Positions 53,126 to 62,729 are shown, numbered from the stretch's first letter. The stretch is DNA of 64,000 nt from Bacillus cereus group sp. RP43 (GCF_040459645.1 NZ_JARVHQ010000002.1:62001-126000); one strand, 5' to 3'. The notes: generated from the sequence alone by a model not told the origin. Numbers and translations are program-made.

Positions 53126-54538
53126 TCAGAATGGACCATATCCTATGAAGTGAGCTATGATAACAGCTACTAATCCGATGAGATAGTGAATGAACACAAG
53201 TGGCAGAATCCACTTTGCCCACTTTGTCCAAGAAATTCCTGCAATCGCCAAGCCTGCCATTAAGGTCGTAGCGGTCGGAAAAATCATATTTCCGATTCCA
53301 TCAGCAAAAGAGAAAGATAACACTGCAGTTTGGCGTGTAATACCCAATAAGTCTGCAAGTGGCACCATAATCGGCATTGTCAGCATCGCATGACCGGTGC
53401 CAGATGCTAGAACAAAATGAATAAGAGCTTGGAAATTGTACATGCCAACAACGCTTAAATAGTCCGGAATATGCTTGATTGATACAGATAATTGATGCAG
53501 CATAGGGTCAACGATATGTCCCTCATTCAATACAACAAGAATGGCGCGCGATACACCAATAATCAAAGCACCGCCGAGCAAGGATGCAGATCCGTTTATA
53601 AAGGAGTTAACAATCTGATCTGCAGATAGTTTGCCGATGAGTCCAATTATTATTGTCAATAAAAGGAATAAAGATGTAATTTCTGTAATATACCATTGGA
53701 ATTTGATTACACCAAACGCCAAAACGATATAATTAATTACAAAAGCTCCTAAGATGAACTTATGTCTTGTTGTTAACTTCCCACTTGATTGCAGTAACTT
53801 TTTCGCGTCTTCTTTTGTATACTTTCCGTAGATTCCTATAGAAGGGTTTTTCTTTACCTTCATTGCGTAACGATAGATATAAAGAACTGAAACAAGGTAG
53901 ACGATAACAAATAAAATAAGGCGAAACACTATGCCTGAGAACATCGGTAATTCTGCGATTCCTTGGGCAAGTCCTACTGTGAAAGGATTCATGATGGCAG
54001 TTGTAAAGCCTGACAATGCTCCTACTATGACGATAGCAGTTCCTGTAATTGCATCAAATCCCAGAGCCAACGCCAGCGGAATGATAAGAGGAAGATAAGC
54101 CAGTGTTTCTTCCGCCATTCCCATTAAAGAGCCACCTACAGCGAAAAACAGCGTCACGACAGGAATCAATAGTTTTTCACGCGTCGCCAACTTCCTAGCC
54201 ATTGTAGCGATAAGCATATCAACCGTACCTGTTGCTCTTAAGACGCCAAAAAATCCTCCGATAATCAATAAGAAAAATATAATATTGCCGGCTTCTACCA
54301 TTCCTGTATGAACAGCTTTTATCATATCGAAAAATCCGACCGGAGCTGATTCTATCAATTTAAAAGAATTTGGGTCTACAGTTGTTCGGTCATTCACTTC
54401 AATCCGTGCATATTCTCCGGTCGGCAAAAAATAAGTTAATAGAGTCGCTATTACGAGAATGCCGAATAACAATACAAAAACATTAATTTTTTTCTCTTTT
54501 TTTCTAAGCGAAACAGCCTGTTCTTGTAGTTGGCTCAT
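53126..54538 (-). CDS. YfcC-type carrier (DcuC superfamily)
   Basis: 470 residues with about 12 hydrophobic helices. FFLLIIGGFFGVLRATGTVD, MGMAEETLAYLPLIIPLALA and a C-terminal half with FADGIGNMIFPTATTLM fit the YfcC/COG1288 family of putative amino acid or C4-dicarboxylate carriers. GGAGG lies 9 bp before the ATG. Linkage to isoaspartyl dipeptidase suggests uptake of aspartyl peptides or exchange of aspartate/fumarate-like products. Substrate is inferred from context only. Confidence 0.87.
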   Translation of the reverse strand: MSQLQEQAVSLRKKEKKINVFVLLFGILVIATLLTYFLPTGEYARIEVNDRTTVDPNSFKLIESAPVGFFDMIKAVHTGMVEAGNIIFFLLIIGGFFGVLRATGTVDMLIATMARKLATREKLLIPVVTLFFAVGGSLMGMAEETLAYLPLIIPLALALGFDAITGTAIVIVGALSGFTTAIMNPFTVGLAQGIAELPMFSGIVFRLILFVIVYLVSVLYIYRYAMKVKKNPSIGIYGKYTKEDAKKLLQSSGKLTTRHKFILGAFVINYIVLAFGVIKFQWYITEITSLFLLLTIIIGLIGKLSADQIVNSFINGSASLLGGALIIGVSRAILVVLNEGHIVDPMLHQLSVSIKHIPDYLSVVGMYNFQALIHFVLASGTGHAMLTMPIMVPLADLLGITRQTAVLSFSFADGIGNMIFPTATTLMAGLAIAGISWTKWAKWILPLVFIHYLIGLVAVIIAHFIGYGPF

Positions 54539-54678
54539 ATGTGTTCCTCCTTTGTATTTTAAATAAATGGATTGAAATAGAATACTTACAAAAATACCGC
54601 TAATAGACTATGTTCTTTTTCTCGTATTCTGCTGTTTACCTCCTTTTCATAACCTTGGACACTTCATCGATTTATATA

Positions 54679-54695
54679 TGCAATATCTGTGCCAG
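54679..54695 (-). promoter_or_regulatory. Sigma-54 promoter of the carrier-iadA operon
   Basis: On the - strand the sequence is CTGGCACAGATATTGCA, an exact match to TGGCAC-N5-TTGC(A/T). It points at the carrier gene, leaving a ~130-nt leader, and lies between the carrier gene and the divergent sigma-54 activator. Confidence 0.9.
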
Positions 54696-54808
54696 TATTA
54701 ATAGATTGATTTTTAAGGGGATTTTTATGATAAGATTCGAGTTTTTGGTTTTTATTGTTCTTTTTTGGCGATATAATAGAACCAATTTAAACGTAGGCAG
54801 GTGTTTTA

Positions 54809-56854
54809 ATGTCAAAATTTTCACTTACACTCATAGCTGGAAGCTCAAAAACAAAGCAAGCCTTACAGGAGCAACTGGAACAATTGCTTGGGGACTATGT
54901 TCATATTAAAAGCTATGCTGCGGATGAGGGAATACCGCAGTCCCTTGAAGATACAATTATCTTGTATTCATCAGCTTCTGTTTATGATCAAACAAATGAT
55001 ATGTATAGTGTGAATGCTGAGGAAATAATTGTGGGAAAGAGAACAGTTCATCATGAATATATTGATAAACTTTTAAGAATACCTGAAGATTCATCAGTTC
55101 TGGTGGTGAATGATAATGATGATGCAACTATAAATCTTATTGAATCCTTATATCAACTTGGTATCGATCATATTCAATTTATCCCTTTTCGGAAGGGGGT
55201 ATTGTTTTATGATGATGTTCGAATTGCCGTTTCGCCAGGAGAAACACATCTGTGCCCTTCTTACATAAAAGAAGTAATCGATATAGGCGTACGTCTTTTT
55301 GATATGACAACAATCCTGGAGGTTGTAGAATGTTGCGGTTTGAACAAGGATATATCCTCGAAGGTTTCAGAAAGGTATATTAGCAATATCATTGAATTAC
55401 AACGTAAGCTATTACATGCAGAGCGGGATGCTAAGCAGATGAGCGAGCATATCCAAAATGTGTTGGGAACTGTCGATGATGGAATATTGGTCGTTAACCA
55501 AGAAGGACGGATTACGGTAATCAATGAACGTCTTACGGCATTGTTTCATATTGTGGCACAAGATGTGGTTAATGAGTATATAGAACATGTGATGAGTCGT
55601 CGGGATATTACCGATTTCATCATGAATGGAAAGGATGAAAGCAAGTTCTTCAATATAGATGGCGTGGATGTCGTAATTTTTCGATTGCAAATGGTGCAAG
55701 AAAATACAATTGTCGCAACTTTTAAGAGTGTACATCAAGCCTTTGAAATTAAAAAAACAGCGCAAAGAGAAATGCGTAATAAAGGATTTCATACAAAATA
55801 CGGATTTCAGGATATTATCGGCGAACATATTGTAATGAAAGAGCGTAAGCGAATCGCCAAGAAACTTGCCTTATCAGAACATCCGATTTTAATTCAGGGT
55901 GATACAGGAACAGGAAAAGAACTGTTTGCCCATGCTATTCATGAGCATTCATTGCGAAAAAAAGGACCGTTTCTGGCTGTAAACTGTAGCGCATTAACAG
56001 AGAACCTACTTGAAAGTGAATTGTTCGGTTACGAAGAAGGGACATTTACAGGAGCACAAAAGGGGGGCAAGAAAGGTCTGTTTGAATTAGCCGATAATGG
56101 AACTATCTTTTTGGATGAAATCGGCGACATAAGCCTTACAGTTCAATCACATCTGCTGCGCGTTCTGCAGGAGGGAGAAATCCGAAGAATCGGCGGTGTA
56201 AGAATTATACCTGTTAATGTTCGAGTGATTACCGCAACAAATAAAGATCTTCAAGGAAAGATACGTGCCGGTTCATTCAAAGCCGATTTATTTTACCGAC
56301 TGAATGTACTTAATCTCTGTATTCCACCACTCATTGAGAGAAGGGCGGATATACCAATTTTGATTAAGCATTTCATCACAAAAAGCGGAAAATGGGTAAA
56401 GATAGAACAAGATGTACTGGAGTATTTCATGCAATATGAATGGCCTGGAAATATACGAGAACTAAAAAGCACAATTGATTATATGCTAACGATTTGTGAG
56501 GGAAATATCGTGACGAAAGGAGATCTTCCGTCAATGCTGGGACAAGAGGGGGGGAGCATGACATCCGAATATTCCATATGTGGAAGTATACTGGAAATGA
56601 AGGAGCATATTTTTATCTTGGAAGTAATCAAGCAATGCAACGAAAAAGGAAAAGCGGCAAGCAGAGATCTGCTTTCAAGTAAAAGCAAAGAATCAGACTT
56701 TGTTTTATCCCCGCAGCAAATCCGTCGTCGCCTGGATATTTTAGAAAGTGAAGGATTCGTCGTAAAAGGCAGAGGACGGGCAGGTACAAAAATCACTAAT
56801 GCCGGAATAGAGTATTTGTATTTTCTTAAGTCAAAGTACGCTGTGTATTGCTAA
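54809..56854 (+). CDS. Sigma-54-dependent transcriptional activator
   Basis: 681 residues. The N-terminal ~200 resemble a PrpR-type sensory region, then a PAS-like domain (VLGTVDDGILVVNQEGRITV, about 220-320). The AAA+ core has Walker A GDTGTGKE near 363 and the sigma-54 contact loop as GTFTGA (a variant of GAFTGA) near 410, then TIFLDEIGDI (Walker B). The C-terminus is a winged helix (LSPQQIRRRLDILESEGFVV), not the usual Fis helix-turn-helix. It is divergent from the carrier gene and should activate its -24/-12 promoter. Confidence 0.93.
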   Translation: MSKFSLTLIAGSSKTKQALQEQLEQLLGDYVHIKSYAADEGIPQSLEDTIILYSSASVYDQTNDMYSVNAEEIIVGKRTVHHEYIDKLLRIPEDSSVLVVNDNDDATINLIESLYQLGIDHIQFIPFRKGVLFYDDVRIAVSPGETHLCPSYIKEVIDIGVRLFDMTTILEVVECCGLNKDISSKVSERYISNIIELQRKLLHAERDAKQMSEHIQNVLGTVDDGILVVNQEGRITVINERLTALFHIVAQDVVNEYIEHVMSRRDITDFIMNGKDESKFFNIDGVDVVIFRLQMVQENTIVATFKSVHQAFEIKKTAQREMRNKGFHTKYGFQDIIGEHIVMKERKRIAKKLALSEHPILIQGDTGTGKELFAHAIHEHSLRKKGPFLAVNCSALTENLLESELFGYEEGTFTGAQKGGKKGLFELADNGTIFLDEIGDISLTVQSHLLRVLQEGEIRRIGGVRIIPVNVRVITATNKDLQGKIRAGSFKADLFYRLNVLNLCIPPLIERRADIPILIKHFITKSGKWVKIEQDVLEYFMQYEWPGNIRELKSTIDYMLTICEGNIVTKGDLPSMLGQEGGSMTSEYSICGSILEMKEHIFILEVIKQCNEKGKAASRDLLSSKSKESDFVLSPQQIRRRLDILESEGFVVKGRGRAGTKITNAGIEYLYFLKSKYAVYC

Positions 56855-56882
56855 AGAAATCATTCCTATATTTTAATTGTGA

Positions 56883-57452
56883 ATGGAAATGATGGAGGAA
56901 CGGGGCTTATCCGTTGCTCATACAACGATTATGCGTTGGGTTCATCAGTATGGTCCTGAATTAGACAAAAGAATCCGTCGTCATCTCAAGCAAACCAATG
57001 ACTCTTGGAGAGTCGATGAAACATATATCAAAGTAAAAAGTCAATGGATGTACCTGTATCGTGCTGTCGATTCGAAAGGAAATACCATCGATTTTTACCT
57101 AAGCAAAGCAAGAAATCACAAGGCTGCAAAGCGATTCTTCAAGAAAGCTTTGCAGTCTTTTCATATTTCTGATCCTCGTGTCGTGACAGTCGATAAGAAT
57201 CCAGCTTATCCTATAGCAGGTGAAGGATTGAGAAAAGAAAAAAAGATGCCATTAGGCATCCAACTAAGGCAAGTGAAATATCTCAATAACATAGTGGAAC
57301 AAGATCATCGATTTATTAAAAAGCGAGTTCGTTCGATGTTAGGATTGAAATCCTTTCGCACAGCTACATCCATTATTTCTGGAATAAAAGCTATGCATAT
57401 AGTAAAAAAAGGTAACTTATTTTACTGGACAAGTCTGTCCAAAATCAAGTGA
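56883..57452 (+). pseudogene. IS6-family (IS240-like) transposase, N-terminally truncated
   Basis: 189 residues beginning at EMMEERGLSVAHTTIMRWVH, so ~30 N-terminal residues are missing. Asp in WRVDETYIKV, Asp in VTVDKNPAYP and Glu in NNIVEQDHRFIKKR are the DDE triad. The reading frame begins ~30 bp after the activator stop without a left IS end. A right-end-like TTTGCACCAGAACC lies at 57538-57551. Confidence 0.9.
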
Positions 57453-57537
57453 AGTTCATCCATCAACTATTTGGAATTGTTGCTTAAGACTAGATTCCAC
57501 TAGGAAACTTTTCGCCTCTTTATATCTTTCCTAAGTA

Positions 57538-57551
57538 TTTGCACCAGAACC
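57538..57551. mobile_element. IS6-type right terminal repeat
   Basis: TTTGCACCAGAACC is the inverted form of GGTTCTGTTGCAAA with one difference. The same motif recurs at 59838-59851. Confidence 0.65.
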
Positions 57552-57683
57552 AATAGCAGCTAGAGATAAAAAGTTTCCGTAATTCGAGTGGGGGGAAGAA
57601 TTTGAAAGTGTAAAAGGATTTTATTTTCTTTTGTGGAATGTTATTCATATTTATCTTATTAAAATTTAGAAAGGAGAATATTT

Positions 57684-59051
57684 ATGAAACATTCCTTATT
57701 GGAGACAAATACAGATCCAGGAAAGAAAGAATCATTGCTTACACGGTGTGCAAATGTATTTTCGAGATGGTCTCAGAAATATGTCCCGGATGCTTTTGTA
57801 ATAGCTGTGCTGCTCACTTTATTTACTTTCATTATAGCTTTGCTGATGAATCCCTCAAATCCGTACAAAATCGTAAAATCCTGGGGGGATGGGTTTTGGA
57901 CTTATTTAACTTTTACAATGCAAATGGTATTGCTAATGGTTACAGGGATGACGTTAGCTTCCGTCCCATTTGTTAATAGAGGCTTGCAGTCAGTTGCTAA
58001 GCTAGCCGATACACCTCAAAAGGCTTATACGATGACATTTTTGATTAGTGCAATTGCATACTATATCAATTGGGGACTCGCGGTAGTTGTGGGAGCGATC
58101 ATTGCGAAGGAAGTAGCGAAAAAGAATCCGAATGCACATTTTCCATTACTTGTCGCAGCTGCTTATGCTCCGACTGCCTTATATAGCGCGGGTCTCTCCA
58201 GTTCTATTGGCTTGACAATTGCCACAAAGGATCATTTTCTTGTAGATATGATTGGAATTATTCCTACCTCACAAACAATCTTTAGTTACTCTACTCTAAT
58301 TATTTTTTTCACTCTATTCATCACGATGCCAATTATTATTGTACTTATGGCTCCAAAAAGCGGGATTATTAGGTATAAAGCACTCGAAACAGATACAAAT
58401 TCTTTTGCAAAACCTCCTCAAAAGGATTTAACTGCTGCGGAAAAACTGGAATGGACACCGGTTCTAGGAATAGTATTAGGTGCAATCGGCACGTTGTATT
58501 GTGTGTATGAATTCATGAACGGTCATAGTTTAGATTTAAATATTATTAATTTGTTTTTTTTATCACTTGGCTTGCTCCTGCATGGTTCTCTTGGAAACTT
58601 TGCACAAGGATTCAAAGAATCTGCGCAATCCATTTCTCCAATTATCCTACAGTTTCCGTTTTATGCGGGGATTATCGCTGTTTTAGGCAGTTCAGGATTG
58701 GGAAGCTCAATCATTGAATGGATGGCATCCATTGCGTCAAAGGATACATTTGATATATTTACATATTGGTCAGCGGGATTGGTGAACTTATTGGCGCCAT
58801 CTGGTGGGGGGCAATGGGCTTTACAAGGGCCACTGCAGGTCCCGGCAGGATTGAAGTTAGGTGTAGATCCGGCTACTATCGCAATGGCGGTAGGCTGGGG
58901 GGACGCATGGACAAATTTGATTCAGCCGTTCTGGGCACTACCTCTTTTAGGAGTGCTGGGATTGAAAATTAAAGATATCATGGGTTATTGTTTCATTCTC
59001 TGTATTTGGGTCGGGATTGTTACCAGTTTATTGATGTTATTTGTATATTAG
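57684..59051 (+). CDS. atoE: Short-chain fatty acid transporter, AtoE type
   Basis: 455 residues with ~12 hydrophobic helices. RWSQKYVPDAFVIAVLLTLF near the start, WGDGFWTYLTFTMQMVLLMV, INWGLAVVVGAI and the signature NLLAPSGGGQWALQGP all fit the AtoE family that imports acetoacetate and other short-chain acids. AAAGGAG precedes the ATG. It follows the truncated IS6 transposase, so any link to the sigma-54 promoter may have been cut; no sigma-54 motif is seen directly upstream. Confidence 0.92.
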   Translation: MKHSLLETNTDPGKKESLLTRCANVFSRWSQKYVPDAFVIAVLLTLFTFIIALLMNPSNPYKIVKSWGDGFWTYLTFTMQMVLLMVTGMTLASVPFVNRGLQSVAKLADTPQKAYTMTFLISAIAYYINWGLAVVVGAIIAKEVAKKNPNAHFPLLVAAAYAPTALYSAGLSSSIGLTIATKDHFLVDMIGIIPTSQTIFSYSTLIIFFTLFITMPIIIVLMAPKSGIIRYKALETDTNSFAKPPQKDLTAAEKLEWTPVLGIVLGAIGTLYCVYEFMNGHSLDLNIINLFFLSLGLLLHGSLGNFAQGFKESAQSISPIILQFPFYAGIIAVLGSSGLGSSIIEWMASIASKDTFDIFTYWSAGLVNLLAPSGGGQWALQGPLQVPAGLKLGVDPATIAMAVGWGDAWTNLIQPFWALPLLGVLGLKIKDIMGYCFILCIWVGIVTSLLMLFVY

Positions 59052-59066
59052 CTTTCATAGGAATAC

Positions 59067-59120
59067 GCATCACTATCAAGTCAAGAGCTTGAAATACCCT
59101 CCTTAAAATGAAAGTAAAAC
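59067..59120. mobile_element. IS231 left-end remnant
   Basis: GCATCACTATCAAGTCAAG resembles the variant end of IS231 copy A, followed by CCTCCTTAAAATGAAA as in IS231 leaders. No right end found. Confidence 0.5.
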
Positions 59121-59238
59121 GGATCTAGAAGTACAGACGGAGTATTTATGAACACCCTAGATTTCAGTATCAACTTTCCAGATATCTATGGTATTCCATG
59201 TAGGAAAGGCGATTTTTAATTTCAAGGAGGTTATTTAG

Positions 59239-59388
59239 GTGGAATCTAGTAAAGCCATAGTGTGGATTAATGTATTTAATGCCAAACCAAGTAAATTAGA
59301 TGAATCAGTTGCTATCCAAGCTGAAGAACTACTTAACTTTAAGAGAAAAGGTGCAGCTTCAGAACAGAAGAAATCGTTTATTTGGTAA
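59239..59388 (+). CDS. Short hypothetical protein (49 aa)
   Basis: Starts with GTG; VESSKAIVWINVFNAKPSKL leads to a Lys/Glu-rich end. AAGGAGG lies 8 bp upstream and a terminator follows. Unrecognised. Confidence 0.55.
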   Translation: MESSKAIVWINVFNAKPSKLDESVAIQAEELLNFKRKGAASEQKKSFIW

Positions 59389-59411
59389 ATAAATTAAAAA
59401 TTGAAGATTAG

Positions 59412-59449
59412 AAAAAGCTAACTCTTTTAAATAAAGGGTTAGCTTTTTT
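59412..59449 (+). terminator. Terminator
   Basis: AAAAAGCTAAC and GTTAGCTTTTT with a 15-nt loop, after the 49-aa gene. Confidence 0.85.
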
Positions 59450-59519
59450 ACCGATAATGACGGATTACTGTAATTGAACATGAGTTTTTTTACTTTTAAT
59501 CTTTTGATTTTGATATTAT

Positions 59520-59765
59520 GCAGGAGTAATAAGTGATGTGCCTGTTGTTACTTATAGCGCTCCTGGTATTTATGATATGTTACCAAAAGATATACAAAAG
59601 AAAATAGATGAAGGAGAATATAAAGGTAAAATAACGAATTAAATAAATCCACAAAATTCAATTAGTAGTGGTGCTTTAAGAGTAGATAAAAAACAAATTG
59701 GTGATACATATATGGTAATTGACATCACTCCAACCGGTTCTGGTGCAAAGATTGTATTTATTTGA
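59520..59765 (+). pseudogene. C-terminal fragment of a lipase/toxin-like protein
   Basis: VVTYSAPGIYDMLPKDIQKK, then IDEGEYKGKITN-stop-INPQNSISSGALR and VVIDITPTGS-like ending. The TYSAPG block followed by the Pro-Asn-Asp-Ser-like NPQNSIS segment recalls the C-terminal half of alpha/beta-hydrolase (Mbeg1-like) toxins. There is no start and one internal stop (TAA near 59639), so it is a relic. Family call is tentative. Confidence 0.5.
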
Positions 59766-59837
59766 AAGAGGTAAATAGATTCCTAATAGTATCAGTATGT
59801 CCAAGTCTGAAAGACTTTTTTTAGATATTTTGAAGTT

Positions 59838-59851
59838 TTTGCACCAGAACC
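59838..59851. mobile_element. IS6-type terminal repeat
   Basis: TTTGCACCAGAACC, identical to 57538-57551; no transposase is attached. Confidence 0.6.
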
Positions 59852-60025
59852 TGGGAGGGTAGGTCCAATCGAACCCGGATTAAGTGCAGCGGAAGATAAA
59901 AACTCGTCCAATATAATTCACCTCTAAAAAACTCGTATTGCTAATAGTAAATGCAGGATTAGAGCGAAGTGAAATGGACAAGCGAGGAAATAGATAATGG
60001 AATTTTAATAAAAGCGTTATTTTAA

Positions 60026-60397
60026 CTAAAAGAGTATCCAACCTCTAGTTAAACGCTCTTTGATCTTAATTTCAGATGTGTCTCTAATTGAATAGTTTTC
60101 ACTAAAATTTACAACAGCAGAAACTTTTTGCTTTTTATTATCTGCGGCATGTCCGTATAGATGAATTTCATGTGTTCTATATTCTTTTGATGGATTAATT
60201 TCGTCAACTACAATATCAAGGTTCATATTTTTTTTAAAGTAACCAATAGTTACTAATTCAGCAGTTGTACTTACTTCCGGCCATTCTTCACTATATTCTT
60301 TTGGAACGAATTGGGATGAAACCAAGTGTATAAAGAGGATGGGGAAAGTAATAAAAGCTATACTCACAATGCCATAACGTATTAAGGATCTTCTCAT
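60026..60397 (-). CDS. Secreted or membrane-anchored hypothetical protein
   Basis: 123 residues. A basic start MRRSLIRYG and hydrophobic segment (VSIAFITFPILFIHLV) form an uncleaved signal anchor or signal peptide; the remaining ~95 residues are a hydrophilic, probably beta-rich domain. TAGGTGATAC lies before the ATG. Unknown family. Confidence 0.65.
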   Translation of the reverse strand: MRRSLIRYGIVSIAFITFPILFIHLVSSQFVPKEYSEEWPEVSTTAELVTIGYFKKNMNLDIVVDEINPSKEYRTHEIHLYGHAADNKKQKVSAVVNFSENYSIRDTSEIKIKERLTRGWILF

Positions 60398-60581
60398 AAA
60401 GTATCACCTACCAATGATGTTTTGTTTAATCAAGTTAACAATTTACATATTAAACCAATATTAACCAAGCGACTATTCATTTAGGTGACACCAGCATTAC
60501 AAATTTGTAAGGTTTATTTAAAAAATAGCTTAATAGAAAGTCGAACAAAATAGTTATTTTAGTAGAAAGCGAGGTGGTGAT

Positions 60582-60779
60582 ATGATCCGGTGGGACAAGC
60601 AGATATTCGCCTTTTACCAAGGTGATAACTTCATTGCGGAAGGGACGATTTTAGAAATCAGCAAGAAAACAAATAAGGCATTATCTTTTCTTAGATGGAT
60701 GAAGACACCAAGCTATTCAAAAATACGTGGGGATAGCAAAAGATGCCTCCGATTAATTCTGTTGGATGAGGAAGATTAA
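60582..60779 (+). CDS. Small hypothetical phage/plasmid protein
   Basis: 65 residues, MIRWDKQIFAFYQGDNFIAE onward, basic middle and acidic end. GCGAGGTGGTG precedes the ATG. Similar short proteins occur in Bacillus phages near replication or late-regulation genes; no function assigned. Confidence 0.6.
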   Translation: MIRWDKQIFAFYQGDNFIAEGTILEISKKTNKALSFLRWMKTPSYSKIRGDSKRCLRLILLDEED

Positions 60780-60817
60780 TATAAAAATTTCATTTTTTAT
60801 GTATTTGAAAAACAAAA

Positions 60818-60840
60818 AGAGCACTTCATAAAAGTGCTCT
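60818..60840. terminator. Hairpin
   Basis: AGAGCACTT and AAGTGCTCT around a 5-nt loop; no good T-run on the + strand. Confidence 0.5.
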
Positions 60841-60935
60841 CGTGGCGAGTTTCGTTTTCTCAAAGAAAGGAATACACCGTATTATACGAAGCTTTTCTGA
60901 AATATGCTTGTGTTAATTAATTAGTATTTGTAAAA

Positions 60936-60961
60936 GAGCAGTTAGCAAAAGCTAACTGCTC
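60936..60961. terminator. Hairpin
   Basis: GAGCAGTTAGC and GCTAACTGCTC around AAAA, a perfect 11-bp stem, ~100 bp beyond the stop of the - strand gene at 61061. Confidence 0.55.
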
Positions 60962-61060
60962 GGTTCTCCAAGGGGGAACAAGGAGAAAGTAACTTAATGG
61001 GTTGTCTACAGTATTGACGGAATATTGAGTTTTATTCAGTGGATTTACTAAATATGTAGG

Positions 61061-61225
61061 TTACATGAGAAGCCCTATTAACATCCAAGCTGCTCCGATT
61101 AGAATTAAAGTTTCAAATGTAATCCAAAATTTTCTTTTTTCTGGTTTTTGAAATTCTTTAATTACAGAGAATACGGCACTGATTCCTACAAGAGTGAATA
61201 GAACAATTCGAATTGTATCAGTCAT
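61061..61225 (-). CDS. Small membrane protein (54 aa)
   Basis: MTDTIRIVLFTLVGISAVFS starts one helix and TFETLILIGAAWMLIGLLM a second, with a basic loop between. TTAGGTGGTG precedes the ATG at 61225. Unknown; two-helix topology like small phage membrane proteins. Confidence 0.6.
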   Translation of the reverse strand: MTDTIRIVLFTLVGISAVFSVIKEFQKPEKRKFWITFETLILIGAAWMLIGLLM

Positions 61226-61326
61226 GTGTATCACCACCTAAGATTTGAATAGTTTAATTATATATTAATTACCATTTTGTAGAAACTTAATAAAATAATC
61301 CTTTGAATAGAAAGCGAGGAATAACA

Positions 61327-61957
61327 ATGGGACAAGGAAACCGTAGAATGGCTTTTGAAAAGCTTATTAATCTAGTGAATGAAATGTATCAAAGAGGAGG
61401 AGTAGCGCTTATAAACAAGCATCCTACTCCCGTGAAGGTGTTAAAAAGTAAAGGTGGCCGTGTATTAAATGGATTCTATGAAGCTAAAAGTACAGTAGAC
61501 TATGATGGCGTGTATAAGGGACGAGCTATAGCATTTGAAGCGAAATTTACAGAGAATCCTACACGATTTGATCTGAAGAATATTGCGCAACACCAATTGG
61601 ATTACCCGGAGAAAGCAGAGAAGATGGGAGCGATTTGTTTCTTCCTTATTGAGTTGAGTAAGGACAAGTCAGTATTCGTGATACCACTGGCAGTTATTCA
61701 ATCTTACGTAAGGATGTCGCAACAGCCAAAAGGCAAAGAAGTCGATACCAAGAGCAAACTTTGATATTTATGGGCACTTAGTAGCTCAGACAGAACGAGC
61801 GCCAGTGGATTACTTACAATACATCGATGAGACTGAATTAATTCCAGTAATAGAGGGCATGATTCAGATAGATCAGGACCATAGAAGGATAGCGGACAAC
61901 ATTGAAGTAGCGAAAGAAAAAATGAATAACAAGAAACGTAAATTATTAAAGGCTTAA
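61327..61957 (+). pseudogene. recU: RecU-like Holliday junction resolvase, frameshifted
   Basis: The ATG at 61327 follows GCGAGGA. The first frame covers the RecU catalytic core (GRAIAFEAKFTENPTRFDLKNI, KMGAICFFLIEL) and ends prematurely at 61764. The +1 frame carries the rest (KKSIPRANFDIYGHL to LLKA, stop at 61957). Removing one A from the AAAA at 61728-61731 restores a ~210-residue protein. RecU resolves recombination intermediates. Either a real single-base inactivation or a programmed or sequencing frameshift. Confidence 0.8.
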
Positions 61958-62071
61958 TGGATAAGGGCACCATGCAGAGTGGATGGTTCCCTTATTCAAA
62001 AATGAGATAATAAAATTTCGCGTACTTAATGTGAATATAAAAATCAAAATGCAGAAATAGGGGATTTCTTC

Positions 62072-62443
62072 ATGGGGAGACAACTAACTTTATTACCGGA
62101 TATCGATGATCAGAAAGTACAAAAGGAAGTAGTAAGCGTATTAAAGGAGTACAGAGCACTTAAGATGCGATTCAGCAATGACGTGGGGCAAGAAGGGATC
62201 AGTTTGTTTCCTGAGTTACGCGATTCAAGGAATATGAGTAAATGGAAGGTGCAGCAGGTTGAAAAGGCACTTAATAACTTATTAGATGAGGATGAACGTA
62301 AAATCGTTGAGCGTAAGTTCCTGACAAATGAGAGAGTAAAAGACTCCGATGTTTATCATGATCTACTACTCAAGAAAACATACTTCTATGAGAAGAAGCA
62401 AAGTGCGGTTAAATTGAGTGCTACAGCGCTTGGGATCATCTAA
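62072..62443 (+). CDS. ArpU-like phage late transcription regulator
   Basis: 123 residues. LNNLLDEDERKIVERKFLTN, then DSDVYHDLLLKKTYFYEKKQSAVKLSATAL, has the sigma-region-4-like layout of ArpU/YqaQ-type phage regulators. The start MGRQLTLLPDIDDQKV is also typical. Ribosome binding site GGGGATTTC is weak. It follows the RecU gene by 115 bp, an arrangement seen in Bacillus phages. Confidence 0.75.
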   Translation: MGRQLTLLPDIDDQKVQKEVVSVLKEYRALKMRFSNDVGQEGISLFPELRDSRNMSKWKVQQVEKALNNLLDEDERKIVERKFLTNERVKDSDVYHDLLLKKTYFYEKKQSAVKLSATALGII

Positions 62444-62527
62444 AAAACGCGAACTTTTTGTGGGACTAAATAATAACGTTACTCGGTGACGCGGAGGCTA
62501 GAGGGAATAAGAGCTTCCCGAAATTAT

Positions 62528-62580
62528 TTATATTTACTATTCAGCTCGGAATGCGTCCTCTGGGTTGATAGTAAATATAA
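62528..62580. repeat. Large 13-bp-arm hairpin
   Basis: TTATATTTACTAT and ATAGTAAATATAA are perfect arms around a 27-nt GC-rich loop, in a 430-base gap with a GC-rich patch at 62480-62520. Confidence 0.75.
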
Positions 62581-62729
62581 GTCTATTTCTCTGTTAAGTC
62601 GTCTCTTGAAAATGGAATGGGGGTGGTTGCTCATGATTGAGTGACACTTGCGTTCTAAAATTCTAAAAATGTATACGTAATCTTGTTCATTAGTAATTAC
62701 TCACGATTCTTATTAATGACCAAAACGAG

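Noticed and set aside
54610..54909. 99-aa ORF spanning the sigma-54 promoter
   Set aside because: Overlaps the activator's start in another frame and the promoter on the other strand; composition is hydrophobic junk.
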